Origin: an uncultured Bacteroidales bacterium
GTDB lineage: Bacteria > Bacteroidota > Bacteroidia > Bacteroidales > P3
DNA: 62,412 bases
Reading direction: 5' to 3'
Assembly: GCA_905233475.1 (NCBI GenBank)
Contig: CAJOEN010000001.1
Location: 1-62,412, forward strand
A program made the translations under genes and the position numbers. Positions within the stretch are counted from its first letter, which is position 1; each line of letters opens with the position of its first letter. The notes under the pieces were generated by a model. It was not told the DNA's origin, searched no databases, and saw only the letters and a program-made list of their open reading frames with translations. This document shows, piece after piece, positions 24,982 to 32,390 of the stretch.

Positions 24982-26007
24982 TCAGAACAGTTCGCCCTGA
25001 TTTCCTGTTATACGTATTTTGCCAAGGTGCTGGTATGCCAAAGGAGTAACCTCGCGTCCTCGCGGAGTACGCATAAGATAGCCCTCCTGTATAAGAAAAG
25101 GCTCGTAAACCTCTTCGATAGTACCTTGGTCTTCGCCAACAGCGGTAGCTATGGTACTAAGTCCCACAGGGCCTCCCTTGAATTTGTCAATAATCACACT
25201 CAGAATGCGGTTGTCCATCTCGTCAAGGCCATGTTTGTCCACATTAAGAGCCTGCAAGGCATAGCGTGCTATATCAAGAGTGATGGTGCCGTCGCCTTTG
25301 ACTTGGGCAAAATCGCGCACACGACGCAACAGAAGGTTGGCTATACGCGGTGTGCCACGGCTACGGCTGGCTATCTCCCATGCCGACTCGCTTGTTATAG
25401 GCACATTGAGCAGACCCGCAGAGCGCTGTATTATCTTTGTAAGAGTCTCTACATCATAGTATTGCAGACGCGAGGTAATACCAAACCGCGACCGCAGTGG
25501 AGCGGTGAGCAGTCCCGACCGTGTGGTGGCTCCGATAAGGGTGAAAGGATTCAGACTTATCTGAACGCTTCGGGCACTGGGACCTGTTTCTATCATTATA
25601 TCAATACGATAGTCCTCCATTGCGGAATACAGGTACTCCTCCACTATGGGCGACAAACGGTGTATTTCGTCGATGAAAAGCACGTCGTTAGTCTCCAGAT
25701 TGGTAAGTATGCCGGCAAGTTCGCCCGGTTTGTCGAGCACCGGTCCGGAGGTCATTTTCATATTCACTCCAAGTTCATTGGCTATGATATGCGAAAGGGT
25801 GGTTTTACCCAATCCCGGAGGGCCGTGCAGGAGAAGATGGTCGAGAGGCTCGCCACGGTCTCTGGCAGCCTGTACAAAGATTTTAAGATTGTCGATAATC
25901 TGTTGCTGTCCGGCAAAACTGTCGAAATGACTGGGACGCAAAGCGCGTTCCACCTCACGTTCTGTTGTAGTCTGGCTTTTGCCGGTAGCGTCTAAGTTGC
26001 TGTTCAT
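24982..26007 (-). CDS. ruvB: Holliday junction branch migration DNA helicase RuvB
   Basis: A 341-residue AAA+ motor that drives branch migration with RuvA. Diagnostic blocks: [19 protein letters not shown], Walker [16 protein letters not shown], Walker [32 protein letters not shown], and the C-terminal winged helix [20 protein letters not shown] and [12 protein letters not shown]. Normal length and complete. DUF368 and other minus-strand genes lie upstream, 21 bp away, so it may be the last gene of a polycistronic unit. Confidence 0.97.
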   Translation of the reverse strand: MNSNLDATGKSQTTTEREVERALRPSHFDSFAGQQQIIDNLKIFVQAARDRGEPLDHLLLHGPPGLGKTTLSHIIANELGVNMKMTSGPVLDKPGELAGILTNLETNDVLFIDEIHRLSPIVEEYLYSAMEDYRIDIMIETGPSARSVQISLNPFTLIGATTRSGLLTAPLRSRFGITSRLQYYDVETLTKIIQRSAGLLNVPITSESAWEIASRSRGTPRIANLLLRRVRDFAQVKGDGTITLDIARYALQALNVDKHGLDEMDNRILSVIIDKFKGGPVGLSTIATAVGEDQGTIEEVYEPFLIQEGYLMRTPRGREVTPLAYQHLGKIRITGNQGELF

Positions 26008-26028
26008 TGGTCAATAGTTTTACTTGTA

Positions 26029-26955
26029 TTAAACGGCCTGTGCAGGTTTGGTTTCATGCATTTTCTTGGCAATCAATTCTATAACAAAAATCAACGCAAG
26101 TCCCGCAATTATCATAATGATTGAGAGCCAGAACTCCGAGTTTATCTGCGGCAGTATATTGCTCTGAATCAATGGCTTTACCTCACCATGACGGTCGATA
26201 AAAGTTTCCAAAGTCTCTTTCCAAGGCCAGATTTTGTTCAACGAACCGAACATAAACCCCGTAAGTGCGGCCAAAGTTATCTGCTTGAAATGGGTGAAAA
26301 GCCAGTTGAGGACGTGCGAAAACGACACAATGCCAATCAGCGCACCTGCGGCAAACACAAGTATCACCGCTGTCTGCAGTTCCGTAAGGGCGGTAAGCAT
26401 AAAGGTGTACTGCCCCAAAAGCACAAGTATGAAACTGCCCGATATGCCCGGCAAAATCATGGCGCAAATGGCTACGGCTCCGCAAAGGAATATATACCAA
26501 TAGCTGTCGTTCTCGGCCAAAGGCGAGTTTTCGGGCGAAGTGATAAAAAACGACAGAACGGCAAAAAGGATGAATGCCAAAATGGTCTTCCAATTCCATT
26601 TAACATCACGTCCCACAAAGATGGTGGAGGCCAGTATCAATCCAAAAAAGAACGACCACACGTACTGCGGATAGGCATTGAGCAACATGGTTATGAGTTT
26701 GGCCAACGACAAGAAACTAACGCCAATACCGGCCACCACGCACACAAGGAACCATCCGTCGATATTTTGCCAAAACTCCTTGAATTGTCCTTTAAAAAAC
26801 AGTTTCAGATTGGCAAAATTTATGCTTTTTATGGCGTGGATAAGTCGTTCGTAAATCCCTGTTATAAAAGCAATTGTACCTCCCGAAACTCCCGGAACCA
26901 CATCGGAGGCTCCCATTGCCATACCTTTAAAAAAGAGTAAAATCCATTTCTTCAT
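26029..26955 (-). CDS. DUF368 integral membrane protein
   Basis: A 308-residue polytopic membrane protein (about eight helices) of the DUF368 family. The family signature GMAMGASDVVPGVSGGTIAFITGIYE is at the N-terminus, and a second related motif, MILPGISGSFILVLLGQY, near residue 165 indicates an internal duplication. DUF368 members have been linked to undecaprenyl-phosphate translocation across the membrane in envelope biogenesis. Genomic neighbours here (ruvB, an unknown protein) do not refine this. Length is normal. Confidence 0.9.
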   Translation of the reverse strand: MKKWILLFFKGMAMGASDVVPGVSGGTIAFITGIYERLIHAIKSINFANLKLFFKGQFKEFWQNIDGWFLVCVVAGIGVSFLSLAKLITMLLNAYPQYVWSFFFGLILASTIFVGRDVKWNWKTILAFILFAVLSFFITSPENSPLAENDSYWYIFLCGAVAICAMILPGISGSFILVLLGQYTFMLTALTELQTAVILVFAAGALIGIVSFSHVLNWLFTHFKQITLAALTGFMFGSLNKIWPWKETLETFIDRHGEVKPLIQSNILPQINSEFWLSIIMIIAGLALIFVIELIAKKMHETKPAQAV

Positions 26956-26981
26956 ATTGTAAGTATTTTTAATTCAAATGA

Positions 26982-27539
26982 TTAAAAGTAAAAAACTTCG
27001 TCATCCATTTTTTTCCCATCCAAAAACGAATCGTTTTTGAGATAGCACTCTATCTGCCGCAACAAACCGTCGGAAATATTGTCCCCGACAATAAATTTCC
27101 GTAAGTTGCTCATTGCCTGTTTAATCTTTCCGTCGCTTTCTTTGCCGAAATCGAAGCGACGGCATTCCATTGTGTCGGGCAAAGAGATGTCCACCAACCT
27201 TTCGGCCTGCGCTACCCTATTGTAGTCTCCATTGATTATCAGCAGTTTGTCATAATATTGCAAGAGTCTGTCAAGGGTATTGTTTTTTATGTCGAGCAGA
27301 ATATAAAATAGTTGCGTCCCCTCGTCGATGTATGTGTACAGCACACAAGTTTCGGTGCTGTTTCTGGAACTTATCTCAATCGCACCTTTGTTTTGCAGTC
27401 TTATTTTCAGGGCTTTGTTCAAACTTGCTACAAACTGGTAGCTTTGCGATGTGGTAAGCAGTGCGAGAATTTCGACGTTTTCCACTTGCAACAACACATC
27501 GTAAATCAGATTTTTTTTATTTGCTGTCTTCTTTGCCAT
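26982..27539 (-). CDS. Conserved protein, possibly IPExxxVDY-like
   Basis: A 185-residue soluble protein without signal or membrane segment. The middle region (FYILLDIKNN then LLQYYDKLLIINGDY, about residues 77-107) resembles the place where Bacteroidota IPExxxVDY proteins carry that motif, but the motif itself is not intact. I therefore do not assign the family firmly. The N-terminus is lysine-rich and the first 60 residues hold 'FVASLNKALKIRL'. It lies between the radical SAM gene (6 bp away) and DUF368 (26 bp) on the same strand, so it is probably cotranscribed with them. Confidence 0.5.
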   Translation of the reverse strand: MAKKTANKKNLIYDVLLQVENVEILALLTTSQSYQFVASLNKALKIRLQNKGAIEISSRNSTETCVLYTYIDEGTQLFYILLDIKNNTLDRLLQYYDKLLIINGDYNRVAQAERLVDISLPDTMECRRFDFGKESDGKIKQAMSNLRKFIVGDNISDGLLRQIECYLKNDSFLDGKKMDDEVFYF

Positions 27540-27545
27540 AATACT

Positions 27546-28460
27546 TCAGATATTTTTTTCGAAAGATTCCTCGTTTTGGAAACAAGGCTGATACACAATA
27601 TCTTGCGACAGTTCCTGCTCCCACCCTCTGTGAAAACCAAGACGGCGGCTGTGCTCGCACACTTCGGCGTATTCTTCGTACGGAACAAAACGACCCAAAC
27701 TGTCGGGAAGCTCAGCAATTCCTTTAGGCGGATAATACTGCGCCATCAGCGACAGATGCACGTTGCACGACAGGTTTTCGGCAATCCACGAAAGTGCGTT
27801 CTTGGAGTTCTCCACACATCCGGGCAAAACCAAGTGCCTTATTATCAATCCAGAACATGCAATATCGTGCTCGTCGGTAATCAGCGTGGAGCCTTTCTGC
27901 CTGTACATCTCAAGCAGGGCCTTGGCGGCAGTTTCGAAATAACCGGGGGTTTGCGAGTAACGCATTGCCAGACGGTTGTCGCTGTATTTGAAGTCGGGAA
28001 GGTAGATGTCGATATAAGGTTCGAGCTTGCGGAGGGTCTCCACAGTGTCGTAGGCATTTGTATTGTAGATAGTTGTGGGGTGGAATCCACGCTTATGCAG
28101 CTCGTCCAAAATGTAGGGTATGCAATGCGCTTGGTGCGAAGGACTTACAAAGCCCAACACGTTTTCGGTCTTCGCAAGAACCTCAACTATACGGTCGATT
28201 ATGGCTTCAAGGGAGTTGTAGCGGTATTCGGTTGTGGCATTGCGACTTATATCTACATTTTGGCAGAAACAGCACTGCATATTGCAATGGGAAAAAAACA
28301 CGTTGCACACACCTTTTTCGCCACAAAGCACGGGTTCTTCGCCCTTGTGCACGCAAATCGACGAAACCGTCGGTTTTTCGGCACAATTGCAGAAACCCAT
28401 TTTGCCATTACTACGGTCGGCACCGCAGCCTCGTGGACACAAGTTGCAGTTTTTGAGCAT
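27546..28460 (-). CDS. PflA-like radical SAM protein
   Basis: A 304-residue radical SAM enzyme. An N-terminal Cys-rich block (CNLCPRGCGADR, MGFCNCAE) precedes the SAM-binding [4Fe-4S] motif HCNMQCCFCQN (CxxxCxxC). The rest of the barrel includes GFVSPSHQAHCIPYILDEL and YLPDFKYSDNRLAMRYSQTPGYFE, as in COG1313-type proteins of unknown substrate (distant pyruvate formate-lyase activators). A radical SAM activator is compatible with an anaerobic lifestyle, but no glycyl-radical partner is adjacent. It lies 14 bp downstream of ribE on the minus strand. Confidence 0.88.
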   Translation of the reverse strand: MLKNCNLCPRGCGADRSNGKMGFCNCAEKPTVSSICVHKGEEPVLCGEKGVCNVFFSHCNMQCCFCQNVDISRNATTEYRYNSLEAIIDRIVEVLAKTENVLGFVSPSHQAHCIPYILDELHKRGFHPTTIYNTNAYDTVETLRKLEPYIDIYLPDFKYSDNRLAMRYSQTPGYFETAAKALLEMYRQKGSTLITDEHDIACSGLIIRHLVLPGCVENSKNALSWIAENLSCNVHLSLMAQYYPPKGIAELPDSLGRFVPYEEYAEVCEHSRRLGFHRGWEQELSQDIVYQPCFQNEESFEKNI

Positions 28461-28474
28461 TTTAAAAAAAACTG

Positions 28475-29086
28475 CTATTTGTTGGCCTCCATGTACTGTT
28501 GTAGCAACTGCTGCACGTATTTGCCAAACACATCGAACTCTATGTTCACCACGGTGCCGGGTTGGAAGTTGTGGAAATTGGTAACCTTGTATGTGTAAGG
28601 TATTATTGCCACGCTGAACATGCCGGGCTTGGAGTCCACCACAGTGAGGCTCACGCCGTTGATACTGATGGAGCCTTTGGGCACGGTGATAGACGGGGCT
28701 TTTTCGGCGTCGTACTCGAAGTAGAAACGCCAGCTACCGTTGTCGTCCACAACCTTGGTACAAGTGGCAGTCTGGTCCACATGGCCTTGGACTATGTGTC
28801 CGTCGAAACGTCCGTCCATGCGCATGGAGCGTTCCACATTGACTTCGGTGCCCACCTTCCATGTGCCGAGGTTGGTCTTGAGCATAGTCTCGTCCATGGC
28901 GGTAACCACGTACTGTTTCTTGGCTTTGTCCACCTTTATAACCGTAAGGCAGCAGCCGTCGTGAGCCATGCTTTGGTCGATGGCCAGCTCGTCGCCGAAA
29001 GGCACTTCAAGGGTGAAGTGGTAGTTGGTGTTCTCTTTCTCTATCTTAACGACCCTGGCCGTAGTCTCTATAATTCCTGTAAACAT
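28475..29086 (-). CDS. ribE: Riboflavin synthase alpha chain
   Basis: A 203-residue riboflavin synthase, which converts two 6,7-dimethyl-8-ribityllumazines into riboflavin and its pyrimidinedione precursor. Two tandem lumazine-binding barrels are visible, each with the motif around DGCCLTV (DQSMAHDGCCLTVI) and INGVSLTVVD; the N-terminus MFTGIIE is diagnostic. Second-copy elements GHIVQGHVD also match. Complete and normal length. Upstream is a divergent-free gap of 57 bp to the minus-strand DUF4143 ATPase gene. Confidence 0.96.
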   Translation of the reverse strand: MFTGIIETTARVVKIEKENTNYHFTLEVPFGDELAIDQSMAHDGCCLTVIKVDKAKKQYVVTAMDETMLKTNLGTWKVGTEVNVERSMRMDGRFDGHIVQGHVDQTATCTKVVDDNGSWRFYFEYDAEKAPSITVPKGSISINGVSLTVVDSKPGMFSVAIIPYTYKVTNFHNFQPGTVVNIEFDVFGKYVQQLLQQYMEANK

Positions 29087-29143
29087 AATTTTACGTTTTT
29101 TTGTATAACGAAGATTGGTGTTTTATATTGCAATGAATGCCGT

Positions 29144-30301
29144 TTAAAGATTTTTGTCGTCCATGATCGACACTTTCCAGTTGCGGCAGATGTTGTCCTT
29201 AGTCGAAACGGTTTCCTCCCCATCGTAAAGAACTTCTCCGGAAACAACGCTATCTCCGTAAAGTGTTCTAAAATAGTCTATTCCGGCACAAAACTGTGTA
29301 TTGAAGCGTTTGGCGGACTTTATCTCGTAAGCGTGGAGCTGTCCTAAACTCCGCTCTTCTACAAGATCAACTTCTTTTTGTCTGTTATCCCTGTAGTAGA
29401 ACAGATTTGGAGTTTTACCCCGATTGAAACAACGTTTGAAAAATTCAGCAACCACCGTATTTTCGAACATTGCTCCCCTCAGCGGATGTGTGGCCACCTT
29501 TTCGGGAGTGTCCAGCCCCAGCAGATAGCTCACAAGCCCCGTTTCATAGAAATATAGTTTGGGGGTTTTTACAATACGCTTGCCGATATTGCGGTAATAT
29601 GGTGGAAGAGTGAAAGTTATGTATGATGTTGTAAGAATGCTCATCCAGTGTTGCACCGTTTTTACATCAATGCCAAGCTCGTTACAGATGTGTGAGGCGT
29701 TGAATTCGTTACCTACGCGACTTGCCATCAGTCTTACAAACTGTCGGAAAAGGTCGAGGTCCTTTATGTTTATCAGCTGTCGCAAATCTCGTTCAATATA
29801 AGTGCGGTAGTAGTTGGAGTAAACATCTTGCGGCTGGCGTCCATCGCCCCAAACAGCTGGATAAAAGCCACGTAACATCAGTTCGTCGGTAGTGATACTT
29901 GTGTCTATTTCCGAAATGGACAAAGGCAAAAGCGTAAGAAGCGCCGCCCTTCCGGCCAACGACTGGGTGATTTTCTCCATCAGCGTGAAATTGTTGCTCC
30001 CGCTGAGCACGAAACGCATGGATTTATCATCATCAACAAGCACTTGTATGTACGAGAAGAGCTCCGGATACCGCTGTGCCTCATCCAAAATCATACCTTC
30101 GATGTTGCCTTTGAGGAAAGTAATTGGGTCGGCAATGATTTCCTCCCTTGTGTCGGGGTTTTCCAAATTTACATAACGGTAGTTCGGAAATGCCATTTTG
30201 CATAATGTAGTCTTGCCCGACTGCCTTGGACCAGTCAAAATCAACACAGGAAAACTTGCTCCGACTCTTAACATTTCTTCTTTTAACTTTCTGTAAATCA
30301 T
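29144..30301 (-). CDS. AAA ATPase with C-terminal DUF4143
   Basis: A 385-residue protein of the ATPase family that is widespread and often multi-copy in Bacteroidota. Walker A is LTGPRQSGKTTLCK, Walker B is GMILDEAQRYPELFSY, and a sensor region FVLSGSNNFTLM follows. The C-terminal DUF4143 domain (about 190-350) includes GNEFNASHICNELGIDVKTVQHWMSIL, LYFYETGLVSYLLG and FYYRDNRQKEVDLVEE (a PDDEXK-like pattern). Function is unestablished. I choose the ATG at 30301; the longer frame to 30379 would run through the 49-bp palindrome at 30311-30359, which more probably holds the promoter. Confidence 0.88.
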   Translation of the reverse strand: MIYRKLKEEMLRVGASFPVLILTGPRQSGKTTLCKMAFPNYRYVNLENPDTREEIIADPITFLKGNIEGMILDEAQRYPELFSYIQVLVDDDKSMRFVLSGSNNFTLMEKITQSLAGRAALLTLLPLSISEIDTSITTDELMLRGFYPAVWGDGRQPQDVYSNYYRTYIERDLRQLINIKDLDLFRQFVRLMASRVGNEFNASHICNELGIDVKTVQHWMSILTTSYITFTLPPYYRNIGKRIVKTPKLYFYETGLVSYLLGLDTPEKVATHPLRGAMFENTVVAEFFKRCFNRGKTPNLFYYRDNRQKEVDLVEERSLGQLHAYEIKSAKRFNTQFCAGIDYFRTLYGDSVVSGEVLYDGEETVSTKDNICRNWKVSIMDDKNL

Positions 30302-30310
30302 GATAATATA

Positions 30311-30359
30311 GTATTTTTGTACCGATTTGGAGTTGAACTCCAAATCGGTACAAAAATAC
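30311..30359. repeat. 49-bp perfect palindrome with embedded promoter boxes
   Basis: 24-base arms (30311-30334 and 30336-30359) around a single G are fully complementary. Each arm holds TATTTTTG, a -7-like box, so both strands can be read as promoters. The core TTTGGAGTT(G)AACTCCAAA matches the palindrome at 617-640. For the ATPase gene the minus-strand box is at 30351-30358, which would give a transcript beginning with a 14-bp hairpin close to the ATG at 30301. Confidence 0.85.
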
Positions 30360-30429
30360 GTAAAATATTTGAAACACACAAAAATACAGATATTTTTTTA
30401 TTGTTGTTCTTGGAAAAAGATTTTGACAG

Positions 30430-30460
30430 TTCGAAAAAATATTGTAATTTTGCAGGTTGG
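30430..30460 (+). promoter_or_regulatory. Promoter of the nucleotidyltransferase gene (duplicated promoter, copy 1)
   Basis: TTCGAAAAAATATTG then TAATTTTG (30445-30452) and CAGGTTGGA. Predicted transcription starts only about five bases before the ATG at 30464. The block is repeated with few changes at 30895-30926. Confidence 0.6.
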
Positions 30461-30463
30461 ATT

Positions 30464-30781
30464 ATGGAACAACAGAAAGTCATAGAACGGATAAAAGATG
30501 TTGCGGAGCGCATACTGCCTCAAGGGGCTTCTCTGTGGCTTTACGGTTCGCGTGCCCGTGGCGACGCCCGTCCCGATAGCGACTATGATTTGCTAATACT
30601 TTTGGATAAAGAAAAAATAACTTCTGAAGATTTTGACAATTATTCATATCCATTTTGCGAGTCCGGTTATGAAATTTGGACAGAAATCAATCCTCACATC
30701 TATACAAGAAACGACTGGATGTCATGGTCGTTTTCCCCTTTTTACAAGAATGTCGAACACGATAAAATAGTTTTGAAATGA
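30464..30781 (+). CDS. Small nucleotidyltransferase (MNT-type)
   Basis: A 105-residue minimal nucleotidyltransferase of the pol-beta superfamily. The signature GSRARGDARPDSDYDLLIL gives the GS and DxD residues needed for nucleotidyl transfer. In MNT/HEPN toxin-antitoxin pairs, MNT AMPylates its HEPN partner; here no HEPN gene follows. The next 490 bp contain no good coding sequence. It is therefore an orphan, or its partner has been lost. The promoter leaves almost no leader, so translation is probably near-leaderless; the ATG at 30464 is well placed before the fold starts. Confidence 0.82.
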   Translation: MEQQKVIERIKDVAERILPQGASLWLYGSRARGDARPDSDYDLLILLDKEKITSEDFDNYSYPFCESGYEIWTEINPHIYTRNDWMSWSFSPFYKNVEHDKIVLK

Positions 30782-30894
30782 ATCTACTATTGTGTCAATC
30801 ATTTCTATGGTTAAACAGTAATTCTTTTTTTCATAACAATGCTTTCCAGTTATATGATAATAATTTTCAAATAATTACAAAATGTTTTTGTGAT

Positions 30895-30926
30895 TTCGAA
30901 AAAACATTGTAACTTTGCAGGTTGAA
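30895..30926 (+). promoter_or_regulatory. Duplicated promoter, copy 2
   Basis: TTCGAAAAAACATTG then TAACTTTG (30910-30917) and CAGGTTGAA, nearly identical to 30430-30460. It would drive transcription into the structured RNA region that follows. Confidence 0.6.
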
Positions 30927-31031
30927 TTAAATTAACTGAAATATAAACAAAAATAGTTTGCCAATGAAACAGTAGCATAAATTTTTTATGCACATTATAA
31001 AATAGGAAAAAGCGAAGTAGCTTATACACGA

Positions 31032-31190
31032 GAATCATTGAAACTTCGACCCTTTCAAGATTGACATTCTCAGAGTAAAGCAACTGTGCTCCGCCGACTG
31101 GCGTGGGCTTTACTTGTTGTAATTGAGAATGTCAGGTAGTCGAAGACCTCAATGATTCCAATGAAGACTTAAAAGTGCCACGCTTTTTTT
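31032..31190 (+). ncRNA. Structured RNA with 6S-like architecture
   Basis: Nested pairings form one long irregular hairpin: GAATCATTGA (31032) with TCAATGATTC (31149), CTTCGAC (31044) with GTCGAAG (31139), TGACATTCTCA (31062) with TGAGAATGTCA (31124), GTAAAGC (31075) with GCTTTAC (31107), and a CGCC-GACT-GGCG tip. It has an 11-nt left bulge and a 10-nt right bulge, as in a promoter-mimicking bubble. The tip TGCTCCGCCGACTGGCG recalls the GCTCCGCGGTTGGTG segment of E. coli 6S RNA. A hairpin AAAAGTG-CCA-CGCTTTT with T run (about 31170-31190) ends it. The 5' end is not certain; the nearest promoter is at 30910-30917. A 6S identity is my inference; a different regulatory RNA is possible. Confidence 0.55.
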
Positions 31191-31273
31191 ATGTGCATAT
31201 TAAAAAGGCACCTATAAATATATTTATTTAATGTATAAAACAAAAAAGAATAAATTATAAAAAACATAACAAT

Positions 31274-32176
31274 ATGACAAAAAAGAAATTTTTAGCAATT
31301 GTAGTAACATTGGCAACAACATTATTTTTTACTGGTTGTAGTGCCTATAAAGATAATTTAGCTGGTAATCTTATGACTCAACTAAATGGACGTTTTCAAA
31401 TTACTCGGAGCCCTCAACAACAATTCTATGATCTAATCAATGGACTTCAAGTTAAGGTTGAACCAACACAACCTCAACCTTCATCGAACAGTAACATACG
31501 TTCCATGTCTAATTTAGGCCTATTTAGTACTCCAACAATCACTTATGTCAGATCTATGGGGTTCAAAGAAATGCGTTCCGGTCAAGATTTCTCTTTGATA
31601 ATCACTATTAACAAGGCAGACATTAACACTTGGAATGGTAAAGTTGATATTACATTAGGTGTAAAAATGATGGATCCGTCTGGTTCTATTGTTTTTAACC
31701 AAGAATCAATAACATCAGAAAAAAATGCATTAGATGTAAGTAAGGCTTTGAACGAGGCATATACTAAAGCCTTAGAACAAATAAACTGGGTACAAATTGC
31801 ATCATTTCTAAAAGTTGAAAAACTCGCCAAAAACGAACCCAATAAACAGGTTGAAGGTTTGGGGACAACGGCTCTTGAGCAAACGATTATCCGCTGGGAC
31901 ATTCAGTCCCGTCCGCAGGGTGCCGATATCTTTTGGCGCGTAGTATCCAAAACTCCCGATGTAAAAAGCACCAACAACAAGTATCTCACCACCACACCTT
32001 ATGAAGCGACCAAGGCTCTCGACATCCGTGGGCTTACCTACCAAACAGCAGGCAATGTCCGCATTATTCTCCGTTGTGAGAAAGATGGTTACCTGCCTCA
32101 GGAAAAGGAGTACGACGTGCGTATGGTACTCGACCAAGAGGAGATTTCGGCTTTCTTCCGATTAGTCAAGGAATAA
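31274..32176 (+). CDS. Lipoprotein of unknown function, mosaic in composition
   Basis: A 300-residue lipoprotein (lipobox FTGCS, Cys22). I recognise no family. The first ~195 codons are markedly AT-rich with A/T third positions. From about 31860 to the stop the sequence turns GC-rich with codon use like the neighbouring core genes (RWDIQSRPQGADIFWRVV and beyond). The C-terminal ~100 residues resemble a small beta domain of the PEGA kind (GNVRIILRCEKDGYLPQEKEYDV). The switch inside one reading frame suggests that a foreign N-terminal part was joined to a resident 3' end, or the reverse. A terminator follows at 32208. Confidence 0.6.
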   Translation: MTKKKFLAIVVTLATTLFFTGCSAYKDNLAGNLMTQLNGRFQITRSPQQQFYDLINGLQVKVEPTQPQPSSNSNIRSMSNLGLFSTPTITYVRSMGFKEMRSGQDFSLIITINKADINTWNGKVDITLGVKMMDPSGSIVFNQESITSEKNALDVSKALNEAYTKALEQINWVQIASFLKVEKLAKNEPNKQVEGLGTTALEQTIIRWDIQSRPQGADIFWRVVSKTPDVKSTNNKYLTTTPYEATKALDIRGLTYQTAGNVRIILRCEKDGYLPQEKEYDVRMVLDQEEISAFFRLVKE

Positions 32177-32207
32177 TAATTTGGTTTAAAAACACCAATT
32201 CTCAATT

Positions 32208-32250
32208 ACGGTTCACCCGCAAAAATCTTTTGCAGGTGAACCGTTTATTT
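32208..32250 (+). terminator. Terminator after the mosaic lipoprotein gene
   Basis: ACGGTTCACC (32208-32217) pairs with GGTGAACCGT (32235-32244), with an inner GCAAAA/TTTTGC stem, followed by TTATTT. Confidence 0.75.
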
Positions 32251-32390
32251 CAAAAAATATTTCTCTATTCCGCAAAACAAGGAGCATTTTCCTCTCCTTC
32301 ACTGACAAAATGTCACCCCATTGTCAATGGTACGCTCTTTGCTTACATCAAATGTGTATTCATTGTTAATTAACTAACTGAAAAAACGAT

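Noticed and set aside
27312-28598. 428-residue plus-strand frame opposite the radical SAM and unknown genes
   Set aside because: Spans the boundaries of several minus-strand genes and lacks motifs; shadow.
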